The notes under the pieces are model-generated. The model worked only from the letters and a program-made list of their open reading frames with translations. It had not been told where the DNA came from and made no database searches. Positions 36,750 to 45,623 of a stretch of 64,000 nucleotides of DNA are shown here, piece after piece. This stretch comes from Mycobacterium sp. EPa45 (GTDB taxonomy: Bacteria > Actinomycetota > Actinomycetes > Mycobacteriales > Mycobacteriaceae), in the NCBI RefSeq assembly GCF_001021385.1, contig NZ_CP011773.1, forward strand, positions 1,178,001 through 1,242,000, read 5' to 3'. How positions within the stretch are numbered: the first letter of the stretch is position 1; each line of letters opens with the position of its first letter. Position numbers and translations under genes: made by a program.

Positions 36750-37400
36750 ATGGCGAGCCGGCGTAGCGACCCCAGACCTGCGCGTTCGCGCGCGCGGTTA
36801 TTGGACGCCGCAACGGCATTGCTTCGGGCCGGCGGGCCCAGCGCGGTAACTGTCGACGCCGTCACCCGCGGAGCCAACGTCGCCAGGGCCACCCTCTACC
36901 GGCATTTCCCAAGCGGCAACGACCTGCTGGCCGCCGCCTTCCACAGCCTGATTCCGCCCGCGCCGATGCCGCCGGAGTCCGGGACCCTGCGAGAGCGCCT
37001 GCTAGCCCTGATGCAGGCGCAGTCCGACCTCATCTCGGAGACGCCGGCATTGTTGACGGCCACCTACTGGCTGGCGCTGGGCCCGGACATGGAACACATG
37101 CCCGAAAAGGGCGGCGGCTCCGACAGCCCAGAGGTGCGCACGCTGCGGGAGCGGGTCGCCCAGCAGTACGGAGCCCCCTTCGACGCGATCTTCGACAGTC
37201 CGGACGCTCGACGAGAACTCGGCGAGGTGGACCGGGCGCAAGCCATCATGCTGCTGATCGGGCCCCTGGTGGCCGGTCGGATCAGCACGCTGGCCGACTT
37301 CGACTACCGAGAATGCGCGCGTGCCGCGGTGGACGGCTTTCTGGCCGTCCACCGAATCGGCGAAATCACTTCAGCGAGTAGCGAATCGGCAGGCGCTTGA
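36750..37400 (+). CDS. TetR-family repressor of the MFS pump
   Basis: A 216-residue TetR protein. HTH: RARLLDAATALLRAGGPSAVTVDAVTRGANVARATLYRHFPSGNDLL. The ATG at 36750 follows GGAGAGGA at good spacing; a much longer open frame upstream runs through the MFS gene and is not used. Divergence from the exporter makes it the likely repressor of both. Its 3' end overlaps the convergent P450 gene by 35 bp. No clear palindrome was seen in the shared gap. Confidence 0.9.
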   Translation: MASRRSDPRPARSRARLLDAATALLRAGGPSAVTVDAVTRGANVARATLYRHFPSGNDLLAAAFHSLIPPAPMPPESGTLRERLLALMQAQSDLISETPALLTATYWLALGPDMEHMPEKGGGSDSPEVRTLRERVAQQYGAPFDAIFDSPDARRELGEVDRAQAIMLLIGPLVAGRISTLADFDYRECARAAVDGFLAVHRIGEITSASSESAGA

Positions 37401-38616
37401 GTCCACCGACGAAGGTGGTGGCCATCAGCTCGGGCTCGCCGGCGAGTTCGATGGACTTGATGCGCGGGACGAGTTCGGTGAAGAAGCTGTTCATCTCCAT
37501 CCGGGCCAGGGCAGCACCCAGGCAGAAGTGCACGCCGTAGCCGAAGGACAGGTGCTTGTTGGGGTCGCGGCCGACGTCGAAGCGCATCGGGTCGTCGAAC
37601 ACCTCGTCGTCGCGATTGGCCGAAACATAGGACAGCAGAACAGCTTCGCCCTTGGCGATCGGCACGCCGCGGACCTCGGTGTCGGCTTGGGCGGTGCGCA
37701 TGAACTCCTTGACCGGCACCACGCACCGGATCATCTCCTCGACGGCGGTGCCCATCAGGCCGGGGTCGTTCTGCAACCGCTGCAGTTCTGCCGGGTTGCG
37801 GATCAGTTCCAGCAGTCCGCCGGCGATGCCGGCGCTGGTGGTGTCGTGGCCGGCGCTGGCGACGATCACGTAGTAGGAGGCGGTGTCCATGTCGGACAAC
37901 GGCTCTCCGTTGATCGTGGCGTTGGCGATCGCCGAACTGAGGTCTTCGGTGGGAGTTTCGCGGCGCGAGGCCGTCAACGCATTGAAGTAGTTGAAGAAGT
38001 CCAGCAGCACCGCGAGCATGTCGTCGGTCGAGCCGCCGCGCTGTAGTTCCTGGTCGTCACCGCCGAACATCTCCTGGGTGAGCTTGAGCATGCGCGGGAA
38101 GTCCGACTCCGGCAGCCCCAGCAGGGTCAGAATGATGTAGAGCGGATAGTTGACCGCGATCTCCCGGACGAAATCCAGCTCGGGACCCTGCTCGAGCATC
38201 TTGTCGACGTAGATCTTGGCCAGTTCGTCGCAGCGAGTCTTCAAGGCGCGCATGGCTTTTGGGCGGAACCAGTCGGCGCCGATCTTGCGCATGTCGCGGT
38301 GAAGCGGGTCATCCATGTGGATCAGCGTGCGCAGGCCGATCCCCGCCTCCATCTGCGCACGCAACACGTCGTCGGCCTCGGCGATCGCCAGCAGTGGGCG
38401 CGGGTCGTTGGTGAACAGGTCGTTCTGTCGTTCGATGTCCATGATGTCGGCGTGCTTGGTGATCGCCCAGAACGGCCGGTACCCCTCGGCCTCGACCCAC
38501 GACACCGGAGCATGCGCACGCAGATGAGCAAGCGAGGAGTGCATCCGCGTCTCGTCTGTGTAGCCCAGCGGACTGGCCAGAACCCGGGCCGCCTTGTCCA
38601 TGATCCGTGGGGTCAT
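37366..38616 (-). CDS. Cytochrome P450
   Basis: A 416-residue P450 mono-oxygenase. The haem loop is FGYGVHFCLG with the axial Cys365. The I-helix oxygen motif is ASAGHDTTSA, and the ExxR pair is in EEMIR. The start MTPRIMDKAAR is chosen because GAGGAGA lies six bases before it; an ATG seven codons upstream is possible. The family within mycobacterial CYPs cannot be named safely. Close neighbours are a TetR gene and a lipoprotein esterase; no ferredoxin is adjacent, so electrons must come from elsewhere in the genome. Confidence 0.94.
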   Translation of the reverse strand: MTPRIMDKAARVLASPLGYTDETRMHSSLAHLRAHAPVSWVEAEGYRPFWAITKHADIMDIERQNDLFTNDPRPLLAIAEADDVLRAQMEAGIGLRTLIHMDDPLHRDMRKIGADWFRPKAMRALKTRCDELAKIYVDKMLEQGPELDFVREIAVNYPLYIILTLLGLPESDFPRMLKLTQEMFGGDDQELQRGGSTDDMLAVLLDFFNYFNALTASRRETPTEDLSSAIANATINGEPLSDMDTASYYVIVASAGHDTTSAGIAGGLLELIRNPAELQRLQNDPGLMGTAVEEMIRCVVPVKEFMRTAQADTEVRGVPIAKGEAVLLSYVSANRDDEVFDDPMRFDVGRDPNKHLSFGYGVHFCLGAALARMEMNSFFTELVPRIKSIELAGEPELMATTFVGGLKRLPIRYSLK

Positions 38617-38755
38617 CGGGTCTCCTCGCTCGCTCATAACAGAAACTTGACGGGTGTCAGGTTGCTAGTTTGGCGGCGATTCTGCCAGGTCGCAGGCAAT
38701 TGACGCTAATTCCCAGGTCACGACTCGGGACGGCCGCCGCGTAGGCTCGATTCTC

Positions 38756-40381
38756 GTGCCACACCTAACGAGCCGAGGAATCCGGCGCGCAGTGGTGCTG
38801 CTGCTGACCGTCGCGGCCGTCGTCGCGTGCACGCACAACGGCAGCGAGTCGCACCCGCCGGTCGCTGCGGCGGCGGAGCCGGGGCCCGCGGTGGTACAGA
38901 CCGCGGGGGGCGCGGTGCGCGGTGTGGTGGCTCCCGGATATCGGGTCTTCGACGGCATTCCCTACGCAGCCGCGCCGGTGGGGGCGATGCGTTGGCAGCC
39001 GCCGCAACCGGCCGCACCATGGCAGGGGGTGCGCGACGCCACCAAACCCGGCCTGCGCTGCATCCAAGACACCAGCAACGATCCCGACTACGGGCGCCCC
39101 ACCGGCGAGGACTGCCTGAACCTCAATGTCTGGAGTCCCGACGGCGCCGCCCCGTCCCGCCAGAAACCGGTGATGGTGTGGATTCACGGCGGCGGATTCC
39201 TGAACGGCAGCGCCGACATCTACGACGCGCGCTGGCTGGCCACCCAGGGCGATATCGTCGTCGTCACCGTCAACTACCGGCTGGGGACCCTCGGGTTCCT
39301 GGCGCATCCCGCGCTGAGCCCGAACGGCGACATCGGCAATTACGGCCTGGCCGATCAGCAGGCCGCGCTGCGGTGGGTTCGTGACAACATCGCCGAATTC
39401 GGCGGTGACCCAACCAAAGTCACCATTGCCGGCGAATCGGCCGGTGCGATGTCGGTGTGCGACCACCTAGTCGCGCCGGAGTCGGCCGGGTTGTTCCGCG
39501 CCGCGATCATGCAAAGCGGTCCGTGTGAGGCGCAGGCAGACCGCGCGACCGCTCAGCGGGTGAGTGCCGATTACGCGACCAGCGCGGGCTGCAGCGACCC
39601 GGCCGCGGTCGCCGCCTGCCTGCGGTCGCTGCCGCCCGAGACCCTGCAGCGCGCACCGCTGTATGTCGGGTTCGGGCCCGACAAGCTGACCGGCCCGGTC
39701 ACCGGAACCGACCGGTTACCCGCCGATCCGATGACCGCATTCGCATTGAACCGCGTTCCCCGGATCCCCGTGCTCGTCGGCAGCAACGGGGATGAGTTCG
39801 CGATGTTCACCGCGATCCAATTCCTCAAGGACGGGGGGCGATTGCCGCCCTATCCGCAGCTGATCGCCACCACGTTCGGTCCGGATGCCGCTGCGGTGGC
39901 CGCGCACTATCCGCTCGAATGGTACGGGGGAAGTGAAGGCCTCGCGTATTCGGCGGCGGTCACCGACAGCCTATTCGCCTGCCCCGCAGACAGAATCGCG
40001 TCCGGCATGGCTCACACCGGGCCGGTGTACGCCTACGAGTTCAACGACCGGACGGCGCCGGCCCCCGATCCGCTGCGCGCGGCTCCGTTCCCGGTCGGCG
40101 CCAGCCACTCCCTGGAGTTGCGGTATTTGTTCGACGTCGGTGGCGCCCGGCCGCTGGATCCGGCGCAACGGGCGCTATCCGACCAAATGGTGTCCTACTG
40201 GAGCGACTTCGTGAAGACCGGTATCCCGGCGGGCGTGGGGTTGCCCGACTGGCCGAAGTTCGGCGCCGACGGGGCCACCGGCAAGCGAATGTCGCTGCAG
40301 ACCGGGGCGTTGTCGATCACCACCGACTTCAGCTCGCGGCACCAATGCCCGTTCTGGGCGGGCATGAAAGGCGCGCGCTAG
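38756..40381 (+). CDS. Lipoprotein carboxylesterase (type B)
   Basis: A 541-residue type-B carboxylesterase with a lipoprotein signal: basic start, hydrophobic run and lipobox VVAC (Cys25). The oxyanion segment HGGGF is at 144-148 and the nucleophile Ser228 lies in GESAGA. EDCLNLNVWSP (118-128) is the family signature. The catalytic His is probably in VGASHSLELRYLF. The protein would hydrolyse esters at the cell surface. It is divergent from the P450 (about 140 bp apart) and convergent with a TetR gene (stops overlap by four bases). Confidence 0.93.
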   Translation: MPHLTSRGIRRAVVLLLTVAAVVACTHNGSESHPPVAAAAEPGPAVVQTAGGAVRGVVAPGYRVFDGIPYAAAPVGAMRWQPPQPAAPWQGVRDATKPGLRCIQDTSNDPDYGRPTGEDCLNLNVWSPDGAAPSRQKPVMVWIHGGGFLNGSADIYDARWLATQGDIVVVTVNYRLGTLGFLAHPALSPNGDIGNYGLADQQAALRWVRDNIAEFGGDPTKVTIAGESAGAMSVCDHLVAPESAGLFRAAIMQSGPCEAQADRATAQRVSADYATSAGCSDPAAVAACLRSLPPETLQRAPLYVGFGPDKLTGPVTGTDRLPADPMTAFALNRVPRIPVLVGSNGDEFAMFTAIQFLKDGGRLPPYPQLIATTFGPDAAAVAAHYPLEWYGGSEGLAYSAAVTDSLFACPADRIASGMAHTGPVYAYEFNDRTAPAPDPLRAAPFPVGASHSLELRYLFDVGGARPLDPAQRALSDQMVSYWSDFVKTGIPAGVGLPDWPKFGADGATGKRMSLQTGALSITTDFSSRHQCPFWAGMKGAR

Positions 40382-40992
40382 CCGCGCCAACGCGAGTGGG
40401 CGACCACTGCCAGCGCCTCTGCCACGCTCGAGGCCAACGACCGCCGCTGGGCGCCGCGATTCCTGACCCACTGTTGAAAAGCGAAGTCCGCTGCGGCAAA
40501 AGATAATTGGACCAGCAATCCGGGGCGGCTGTCCGCGGTCGGGTCGGCACCCATACGAGCGGCGACAAGCTCGACCATCTGTTCGCGATCGGCGGTGGAC
40601 AGCAGGGTCGCCCGGTCGAGCAACTCCGGGGCGGTCAGGATGGCCGCGCGCCAGTTCTCCAGGTCGACATCCTCGAAGGACTCGACGCGGCCGACGATCG
40701 CGGCGGCCAGGGCGGCGTCAGGCGCCTCGTCGGGCGGGCGGCGCATGAGCAGCTGCGCGATCGCGGCGTTCCCGCGCTGCACCGCTCCGAGAAGCAGATC
40801 CTCCTTGGTGGCCACATGACGGAAGAACGTTCGCGGTGAGACCGATGCCTCGGCGGCGATGTCGTCTGTGGTGACGTTGCCGAATCCCCGTGCGGCGAAT
40901 AGTCGGTACGCTGCAGCGTGGATGTCGGCGTGCACCTGCGCCCGTTGCCGGTCCCGCAGTGTCGGTGACCGTCCCGTGGGCGCGTCGCTCAC
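40378..40992 (-). CDS. TetR-family regulator (last gene of the SDR operon)
   Basis: A 204-residue TetR protein. HTH: HADIHAAAYRLFAARGFGNVTTDDIAAEASVSPRTFFRHVATKEDLL. The GTG at 40992 overlaps the SDR stop (GTGA), so the regulator is co-translated with the operon it probably controls. Genes in transcription order are DapB-like, VOC, SDR, TetR. The C-terminal ligand domain is not assigned to a known effector class. Confidence 0.91.
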   Translation of the reverse strand: MSDAPTGRSPTLRDRQRAQVHADIHAAAYRLFAARGFGNVTTDDIAAEASVSPRTFFRHVATKEDLLLGAVQRGNAAIAQLLMRRPPDEAPDAALAAAIVGRVESFEDVDLENWRAAILTAPELLDRATLLSTADREQMVELVAARMGADPTADSRPGLLVQLSFAAADFAFQQWVRNRGAQRRSLASSVAEALAVVAHSRWRG

Positions 40993-41777
40993 CGGAATGT
41001 TCCCGTTCCGCCATCGATGTTGATGGTCTGGGCGGTCATGTACGACGCGTCGGGGCTGACCAGGAACGCCACCACCGCACCGATGTCGGCGTGGGTGTCG
41101 CCGATCCGGCGCAGCGGGACACCCTTGACAATCCTGTTGTAGATATCCGGGACGGCTTCGCTCCAGCCGGCCACGCCTTCGGAGTTGGCGAACGGGCACA
41201 CCACGTTCACCCGGATGTTGTCGATTCCCCATTCCAGCGCAGCGACTTTGGACATTCCACGGATCGCTTCCTTGGCAGCGGCGTAGGCGCCGAAAGACTT
41301 CTGGCCGGCCGTACCGCTGCCGGATCCAAAATTCACGATCGACCCGCCGCCGCCGGATTTGAGTACCGGGTAGGCGGCCTGCATGAGGAAGAAGGTGGCG
41401 CGCGGGCCGATGTCGAACACGAGATCGTAGTCGGCCATGGTGATGTCGGTGAACGGCTTCGGTTCGTCGGTGGCGATCGCATTGTTGATCAAAGCGTCTA
41501 TGCCGCCGAACCTTTCGACCGCGACGTCGACGATGTGTTGATAGCTGGAGCGGTCGCACAGATCGGCGACCAGTGGCACGGCGTGCTGGTCATCGGCAAG
41601 AGATCCCGCGACGCCGATCACTCCGGGGTCGCGGTCGACCAACAAGACCGACGCACCGCGTTCGAGCAGTGCCGCGGTGATACCTCGGCCCACCCCGCGC
41701 GCCGCTCCCGTCACGACGGCCCGGTGACCACTCAATGATCCCGGATGCCAGTAGTTCGCCTCAGCGCTGGACGCCAC
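40989..41777 (-). CDS. SDR-family oxidoreductase
   Basis: A 262-residue short-chain dehydrogenase. VVTGAARGVGRG (about 21-32) binds the cofactor; an Asp in LLVDRDP after the second strand suggests NAD(H). NNA, the Ser-containing FGSGSG, and YAAAK form the active site. The GTG at 41777 is chosen because GGAGGA lies at ideal spacing; it overlaps the VOC gene by 17 bases. It lacks the mycofactocin-type insert of the SDR at 21.3 kb. The substrate is unknown. Confidence 0.91.
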   Translation of the reverse strand: MASSAEANYWHPGSLSGHRAVVTGAARGVGRGITAALLERGASVLLVDRDPGVIGVAGSLADDQHAVPLVADLCDRSSYQHIVDVAVERFGGIDALINNAIATDEPKPFTDITMADYDLVFDIGPRATFFLMQAAYPVLKSGGGGSIVNFGSGSGTAGQKSFGAYAAAKEAIRGMSKVAALEWGIDNIRVNVVCPFANSEGVAGWSEAVPDIYNRIVKGVPLRRIGDTHADIGAVVAFLVSPDASYMTAQTINIDGGTGTFR

Positions 41778-42231
41778 GATGTAATTCCTCCGATGTTCGA
41801 GCAGCACCTGGGAATTCGATGAACTCCACCGCGGTGCCGTCGGGATCCTTGACGAAGAACATCCGCACCCCGGCGATCTCGAAGGGGGCCTGCTCCGGTT
41901 GACAGCCTGCCGCCTGCACGTGCCGATACGTGTCGTCGAGGTCGGTGACCGACAACGAGATGTTCTGGTTGCCGACGAACGAGCGCTTGGCCGGCCGGCT
42001 TTCGGAGCCCAGCGACAGCAGCTCGATCATCACGCCGCCAATCAGCCCGCCGACCGCCCGACTGCGGTTCCCGTCGCCACCGCCGAGCGCATGGTCGAAC
42101 GACTCACCCGTCAGCGTCTGGTCGAACACCACGTCCATGCCCAGCAACCCCCGGTAGAACTGGAGCGCCCGGTCCATGTCGGTGACACCGACCACCAGAT
42201 GCGAAAACCGAAGATCTACAAGGCTTTCCAT
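41761..42231 (-). CDS. VOC-family protein (glyoxalase/dioxygenase fold)
   Basis: A 156-residue single VOC protein. It begins RFSHLVVGVTDMDRALQFYRGLLGMD and ends in RMFFVKDPDGTAVEFIEFP. The potential metal ligands His, Glu and His/Glu of the fold are partly present (H in FSHLVVGV, E in IELLSLG, E in AVEFIEF). It could be an isomerase, lyase or dioxygenase of a catabolic pathway. The ATG is one base after the stop of the DapB-like gene and the 3' end overlaps the SDR start. Confidence 0.88.
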   Translation of the reverse strand: MESLVDLRFSHLVVGVTDMDRALQFYRGLLGMDVVFDQTLTGESFDHALGGGDGNRSRAVGGLIGGVMIELLSLGSESRPAKRSFVGNQNISLSVTDLDDTYRHVQAAGCQPEQAPFEIAGVRMFFVKDPDGTAVEFIEFPGAARTSEELHRGVQR

Positions 42232-42232
42232 G

Positions 42233-43294
42233 TCATCCGGCCAGGTCGGGGGCGGCGCGGCCGGCGATGAGCGGCAGGTCGAGATAGGTCTTGATGCCGG
42301 GGCCGGCCTGGCAGACATAGGGGATGGCGCTGATGCAGTGGTTGGCGGTGGCGACCACCCCCGGATTGCGCTTGAGTCCCTCTTCGACCGTTTCGGGTTG
42401 CAGCCCTTTGAAAGTCAGTGAGACGTCCGGATCTCCGGTGATCTCCACCTCGAAGCGCTCACCCTGTTCGCCGAGCGTCCACGGTGGGTCGAGCTCCACC
42501 TCGCACATCAGCCAGTTGACCGCGGCGGTGACGACCGGCTTGTCGTCGACAATGGCCTGCCAGCGGAATCGGCGCGCGGCCACGGTGCCCGCCTCCATCG
42601 GGACCACGAGCTCGTCGGTACCGGTGACCGCGACCGCCACCTCCTGGGTGGACCGGATGCGTGGTTCGGCGCGGAAGCCCAACTGGTCGGCGACCATCCG
42701 CACCGACTGTTTGAATCCCGCTTCCAAGAGTGCGGCGATCGGTCCGCTCATCGCCTGCTCCGGGGCCAGCCCGAATCCCATCACCTCGCGCACGACCAGC
42801 GGTGCGTTGTAGGTGCGAATGTCGGAGAACTCCTCGGCCCGCACGTGGGTGATCGCCGAGCTCAGTGACGAGATCATCAGCGGGAAGCGTTCGGTGATGC
42901 CGCCGGGGTGAATGCCCGACCCGTGCAGCGTGGCGTTGCCGGCCGCGCACGCTTCCTCCAGGGCGCGCACTCCCGCGTTCTCCCGGTCCGGATAGACCCA
43001 CCCCACCGGGGTCACCACGTTCTTTCCGGAGCGCAGGATCTTGGCGACCACCTGATCATCTGGCAGCAGCGGGGAGTACATGACGCAGTCGGCGTCCAGC
43101 GCCAGTAGCTCGTCGACGTCAGTCGTCGCCGCGACACCGATGGGCCCTTCGCCGATCACCTCGCCGACATCGCGGCCGTTTTTGTCGGCGCTGTGCACCC
43201 AACAACCCACGAGTTCGAGTTCGGGGTGCCGCAGCACGCCTTGGATCGCCGCTTTACCCACACCGCCGGTTGCCCACTGGATGACGCGATACAT
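42233..43294 (-). CDS. Dihydrodipicolinate-reductase-like NAD(P)-dependent oxidoreductase
   Basis: A 352-residue protein with an N-terminal Rossmann fold related to DapB: MYRVIQWATGGVGKAAIQGVLRHPELELVGCW, then DADCVMYSPL and GKNVVTPVGWVYP. The long C-terminal part is not that of a lysine-pathway DapB, so the role is different; relatives occur in mycobacterial catabolic clusters. It is the first gene of the four-gene minus-strand operon. The ATG at 43294 is chosen because the motif starts at once; a longer frame to 43333 is possible. Confidence 0.87.
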   Translation of the reverse strand: MYRVIQWATGGVGKAAIQGVLRHPELELVGCWVHSADKNGRDVGEVIGEGPIGVAATTDVDELLALDADCVMYSPLLPDDQVVAKILRSGKNVVTPVGWVYPDRENAGVRALEEACAAGNATLHGSGIHPGGITERFPLMISSLSSAITHVRAEEFSDIRTYNAPLVVREVMGFGLAPEQAMSGPIAALLEAGFKQSVRMVADQLGFRAEPRIRSTQEVAVAVTGTDELVVPMEAGTVAARRFRWQAIVDDKPVVTAAVNWLMCEVELDPPWTLGEQGERFEVEITGDPDVSLTFKGLQPETVEEGLKRNPGVVATANHCISAIPYVCQAGPGIKTYLDLPLIAGRAAPDLAG

Positions 43295-43376
43295 GGCGGC
43301 ATCGTATGCCGATATGGCAGTAACTGTCACCAAATTGCGCGCAACTTCCCCGCAAACGCCGTGCGAAGCGTCGTAA

Positions 43377-43409
43377 CGTCCCCGGTAGGCAGCAGAGACC
43401 CCGGGGACG
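43377..43409. repeat. Inverted repeat upstream of the remnant gene
   Basis: Perfect 9-bp arms cgtccccgg/ccggggacg are separated by 15 bases. It lies in the 140-bp region between the divergent DapB-like gene and a gene remnant, so it could be an operator of the minus-strand operon. Confidence 0.4.
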
Positions 43410-43437
43410 ATGAGAGAAATTCAGTGGAAAGGGTCGG

Positions 43438-43707
43438 ATGTGCGGCCGGCACCGCGTACGTCGCTGCCTCGTCCGTCGCGCAAGTCTGAACGGCAACGCG
43501 CCGGCACGGGATGCAACCAACGAGGCTGTGCAGACCTTCTTCGTCGACCACCGCACCTCGGTGATCGCCCAGGGCTGGCTGTATGCGCTGGCGACCGCGC
43601 TGGTCATGTGGTTTGCAGTGGCGGTCCGGGGCATCCTCTATACCGCCCCGAATGGCAAGCATCTGGGCGACTTGTTCCTGGTGTGTACCGCTCGATCCCG
43701 ACGTTGA
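43438..43707 (+). pseudogene. Truncated remnant of a membrane-protein gene
   Basis: An 89-codon frame whose middle (ATNEAVQTFFVDHRTSVIAQGWLYALATALVMWFAVAVRGIL) looks like the start of a mycobacterial multi-pass membrane protein with one helix, but it stops soon after, at LFLVCTARSRR. In the next frame, LDPDVEALVAPFRDLGGYLMCLGNT-stop reads like the tail of another protein. The simplest view is that a deletion fused two gene pieces. No start or ribosome site is convincing. Confidence 0.5.
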
Positions 43708-43866
43708 GGCCCTCGTTGCGCCCTTCCGAGATTTGGGCGGTTACCTGATGTGTCTGGGAAACACCTGAAAACAGGTGTCGAATACCGAAATACGGGACTG
43801 ATGTTGCCGTGCCGATTCCCAAGGCCTGCAGCAGATTTCTCTCAATTGCTGCATCGGAAGCAGTTA

Positions 43867-43895
43867 TTGACGCGCTGGTATATGACAGCTAATCT
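43867..43895 (+). promoter_or_regulatory. Strong sigma-A-type promoter of the GGGTDP-repeat gene
   Basis: TTGACG at 43867-43872, a 17-bp spacer and TAATCT at 43890-43895. Transcription would start near 43902 and give a leader of about 30 bases with a GGGGGGAT ribosome site before the GTG at 43932. It is among the best consensus promoters in the window. Confidence 0.7.
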
Positions 43896-43931
43896 TCAGC
43901 TAAATCACAGTAAATCGGGGGGATTTGGCAA

Positions 43932-45623
43932 GTGAAGACTCATTCGCTGCATCGCAACGGCAACCGTCATTCCGGTCATAAGATCCGACATCGCAAGGTA
44001 AACCACCGGCGCGTCGAGCCATACGCGTGGCTGGGCGTCGGAGCTATCGGGTTGGGAGTGGGTGCAGCACTGGTGTGCGGCGCGGGTGTGGCGCAGGCCG
44101 ATGTTGGGCGCAGCGGAAACGGTCATTCGGCCTCGTCTGATAGTGCCGCTCCTCGCAAGGCAGACGCTGGTCGGTCTGCAGACGAATCGTCGCTACAAGC
44201 GAGAACGACTGTGCCGGTGCTCTCAGGCACCGTGGCTCCCGACCGCCTCCGAACTTCCGTGCGAACAGTCGGGCACACAAATGTCCGCCCACCGCGCAGC
44301 CTTCAACGTGCATCAGGCGAAGGTGACCGCGCTGCAGTCACAGAGGACACTGCCTCAGCGAACGTGCGGGCGGTGGGGCCTCGCGGTGACGCAGCCGGCC
44401 CGTCCAGTCCCGCCTTGCACGCGGCGACAAGTCCACGTTCAACCGAAGCCGCCTCTGATCCAGCCGGTACGACGATCAACGCTCTAGAGCGTATGGAAGA
44501 GGCCTATCGCGTCGGCATGATCGGCGGCGCCGTGCTTACCGAAACGACGCTGCCACCGACTTACGATTCCTCAGGTCGACGATTAACGCTAGGCGTCAAC
44601 GCCCCCGAGCTCATGAATAATGGTGAGTACGTTGTGCCAGATCTTTTATACGTCGAATATCACTTGACAGGTCCCTGGGTAGATTCGTCCAACGATTCCT
44701 GGGACTCGCAGATCCGCGTGCCGGACTATGCGCTACAAATCAAGTCGGGCGGCATCTTCTACGCGGGCGATTGGTTCGAGCCCGAAGGACCTCGATCTGA
44801 ATATTCGAGGGTGTTCGTGCTCGCTCCGGGAACGATTCAATCCCTCAGCTTCCCAACCGCCAGCCCGACACAGGGGACCTATCCGACGGGTTCCGGTGGT
44901 GGTGGCACTGACCCTGGTGGTGGTGGCACTGACCCTGGTGGTGGTGGTACCGATCCTGGTGGTGGCACTGACCCTGGTGGTGGCACTGACCCTGGTGGTG
45001 GCACTGACCCTGGTGGTGGTGGTACCGATCCTGGTGGTGGCACTGACCCTGGTGGTGGCACTGACCCTGGTGGTGGTGGTACCGATCCCGGTGGCGGTGC
45101 GGTCGATCCAGGAAATGGCTTGCTGCCCCTTCCGCCGGGAATGGAGTCGATTGACCCTGACATTCCGGCCTACGTTGGCGAAGCGATAAAACGCATTACA
45201 AAACCGTTGCCCGAAATTTTTAGGCAATCGGTTGCCGATGGCATCGAAGCAATCTATCGGCTTTCCGAAGCCATTCCCTTCCTTGGAAGCGCCATAAGCA
45301 TAGTGGACGTCGCTTGGTATATGGGCGAAGTTGCAAATGCCGTTACAGCCCATGATAAGGACAGACTATCAGCGGCGCGGTACGACCTGATATGGAGCTG
45401 CATTGGCATCATTCCTGGCGTCGGCACCGTTGAGGGTTTATTCGATCAAACGGCTGACTTTCTCAACTTCGGCTTTATGAATAAGGGTAAAGAACTGACC
45501 ATCCATCGAGCAATTGACGGCGTTTCGTTTACGCATTTTCCGCTTCTGGCCTATAGCGTTATCCTCGCTGTCGATGCGCACATTCTCGGCCAAGAGGCGA
45601 TAGCGGGCTGGCGCCCCGACTGA
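43932..45623 (+). CDS. Secreted protein with GGGTDP repeats and an unrecognised C-terminal domain
   Basis: A 563-residue protein of unknown function. A long mycobacterial-type signal peptide (basic first 30 residues, hydrophobic WLGVGAIGLGVGAALVCGAG) ends at AQA-D57. Residues 58-180 are low-complexity, rich in Ser, Ala and Arg. Residues 181-318 form a globular, beta-like region (TLPPTYDSSGRRLTLGVNAPELMNN, DWFEPEGPRSEYSRVFVLAPGTI). Residues 322-393 are ten GGG(G)TDP units plus GGGAVDP. Residues 400-563 form a helical domain with two hydrophobic stretches (AIPFLGSAISIVDVAWYMGEVANAV and LIWSCIGIIPGVGTVEGLF). The last third is clearly lower in GC than its neighbours. It stands alone, with its own promoter. 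Confidence 0.88.
   Translation: MKTHSLHRNGNRHSGHKIRHRKVNHRRVEPYAWLGVGAIGLGVGAALVCGAGVAQADVGRSGNGHSASSDSAAPRKADAGRSADESSLQARTTVPVLSGTVAPDRLRTSVRTVGHTNVRPPRSLQRASGEGDRAAVTEDTASANVRAVGPRGDAAGPSSPALHAATSPRSTEAASDPAGTTINALERMEEAYRVGMIGGAVLTETTLPPTYDSSGRRLTLGVNAPELMNNGEYVVPDLLYVEYHLTGPWVDSSNDSWDSQIRVPDYALQIKSGGIFYAGDWFEPEGPRSEYSRVFVLAPGTIQSLSFPTASPTQGTYPTGSGGGGTDPGGGGTDPGGGGTDPGGGTDPGGGTDPGGGTDPGGGGTDPGGGTDPGGGTDPGGGGTDPGGGAVDPGNGLLPLPPGMESIDPDIPAYVGEAIKRITKPLPEIFRQSVADGIEAIYRLSEAIPFLGSAISIVDVAWYMGEVANAVTAHDKDRLSAARYDLIWSCIGIIPGVGTVEGLFDQTADFLNFGFMNKGKELTIHRAIDGVSFTHFPLLAYSVILAVDAHILGQEAIAGWRPD
44895..45110 (+). repeat. Coding tandem repeat (GGGTDP units)
   Basis: Ten in-frame units of 18 or 21 bases built on ggtggtggcactgaccct and its ggtggtggtggtaccgatcct variant, plus one degenerate unit. 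The near identity of units at DNA level, including whole unit-pairs, indicates recent slippage or unequal crossing-over; unit number is likely to vary between strains. Confidence 0.9.
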
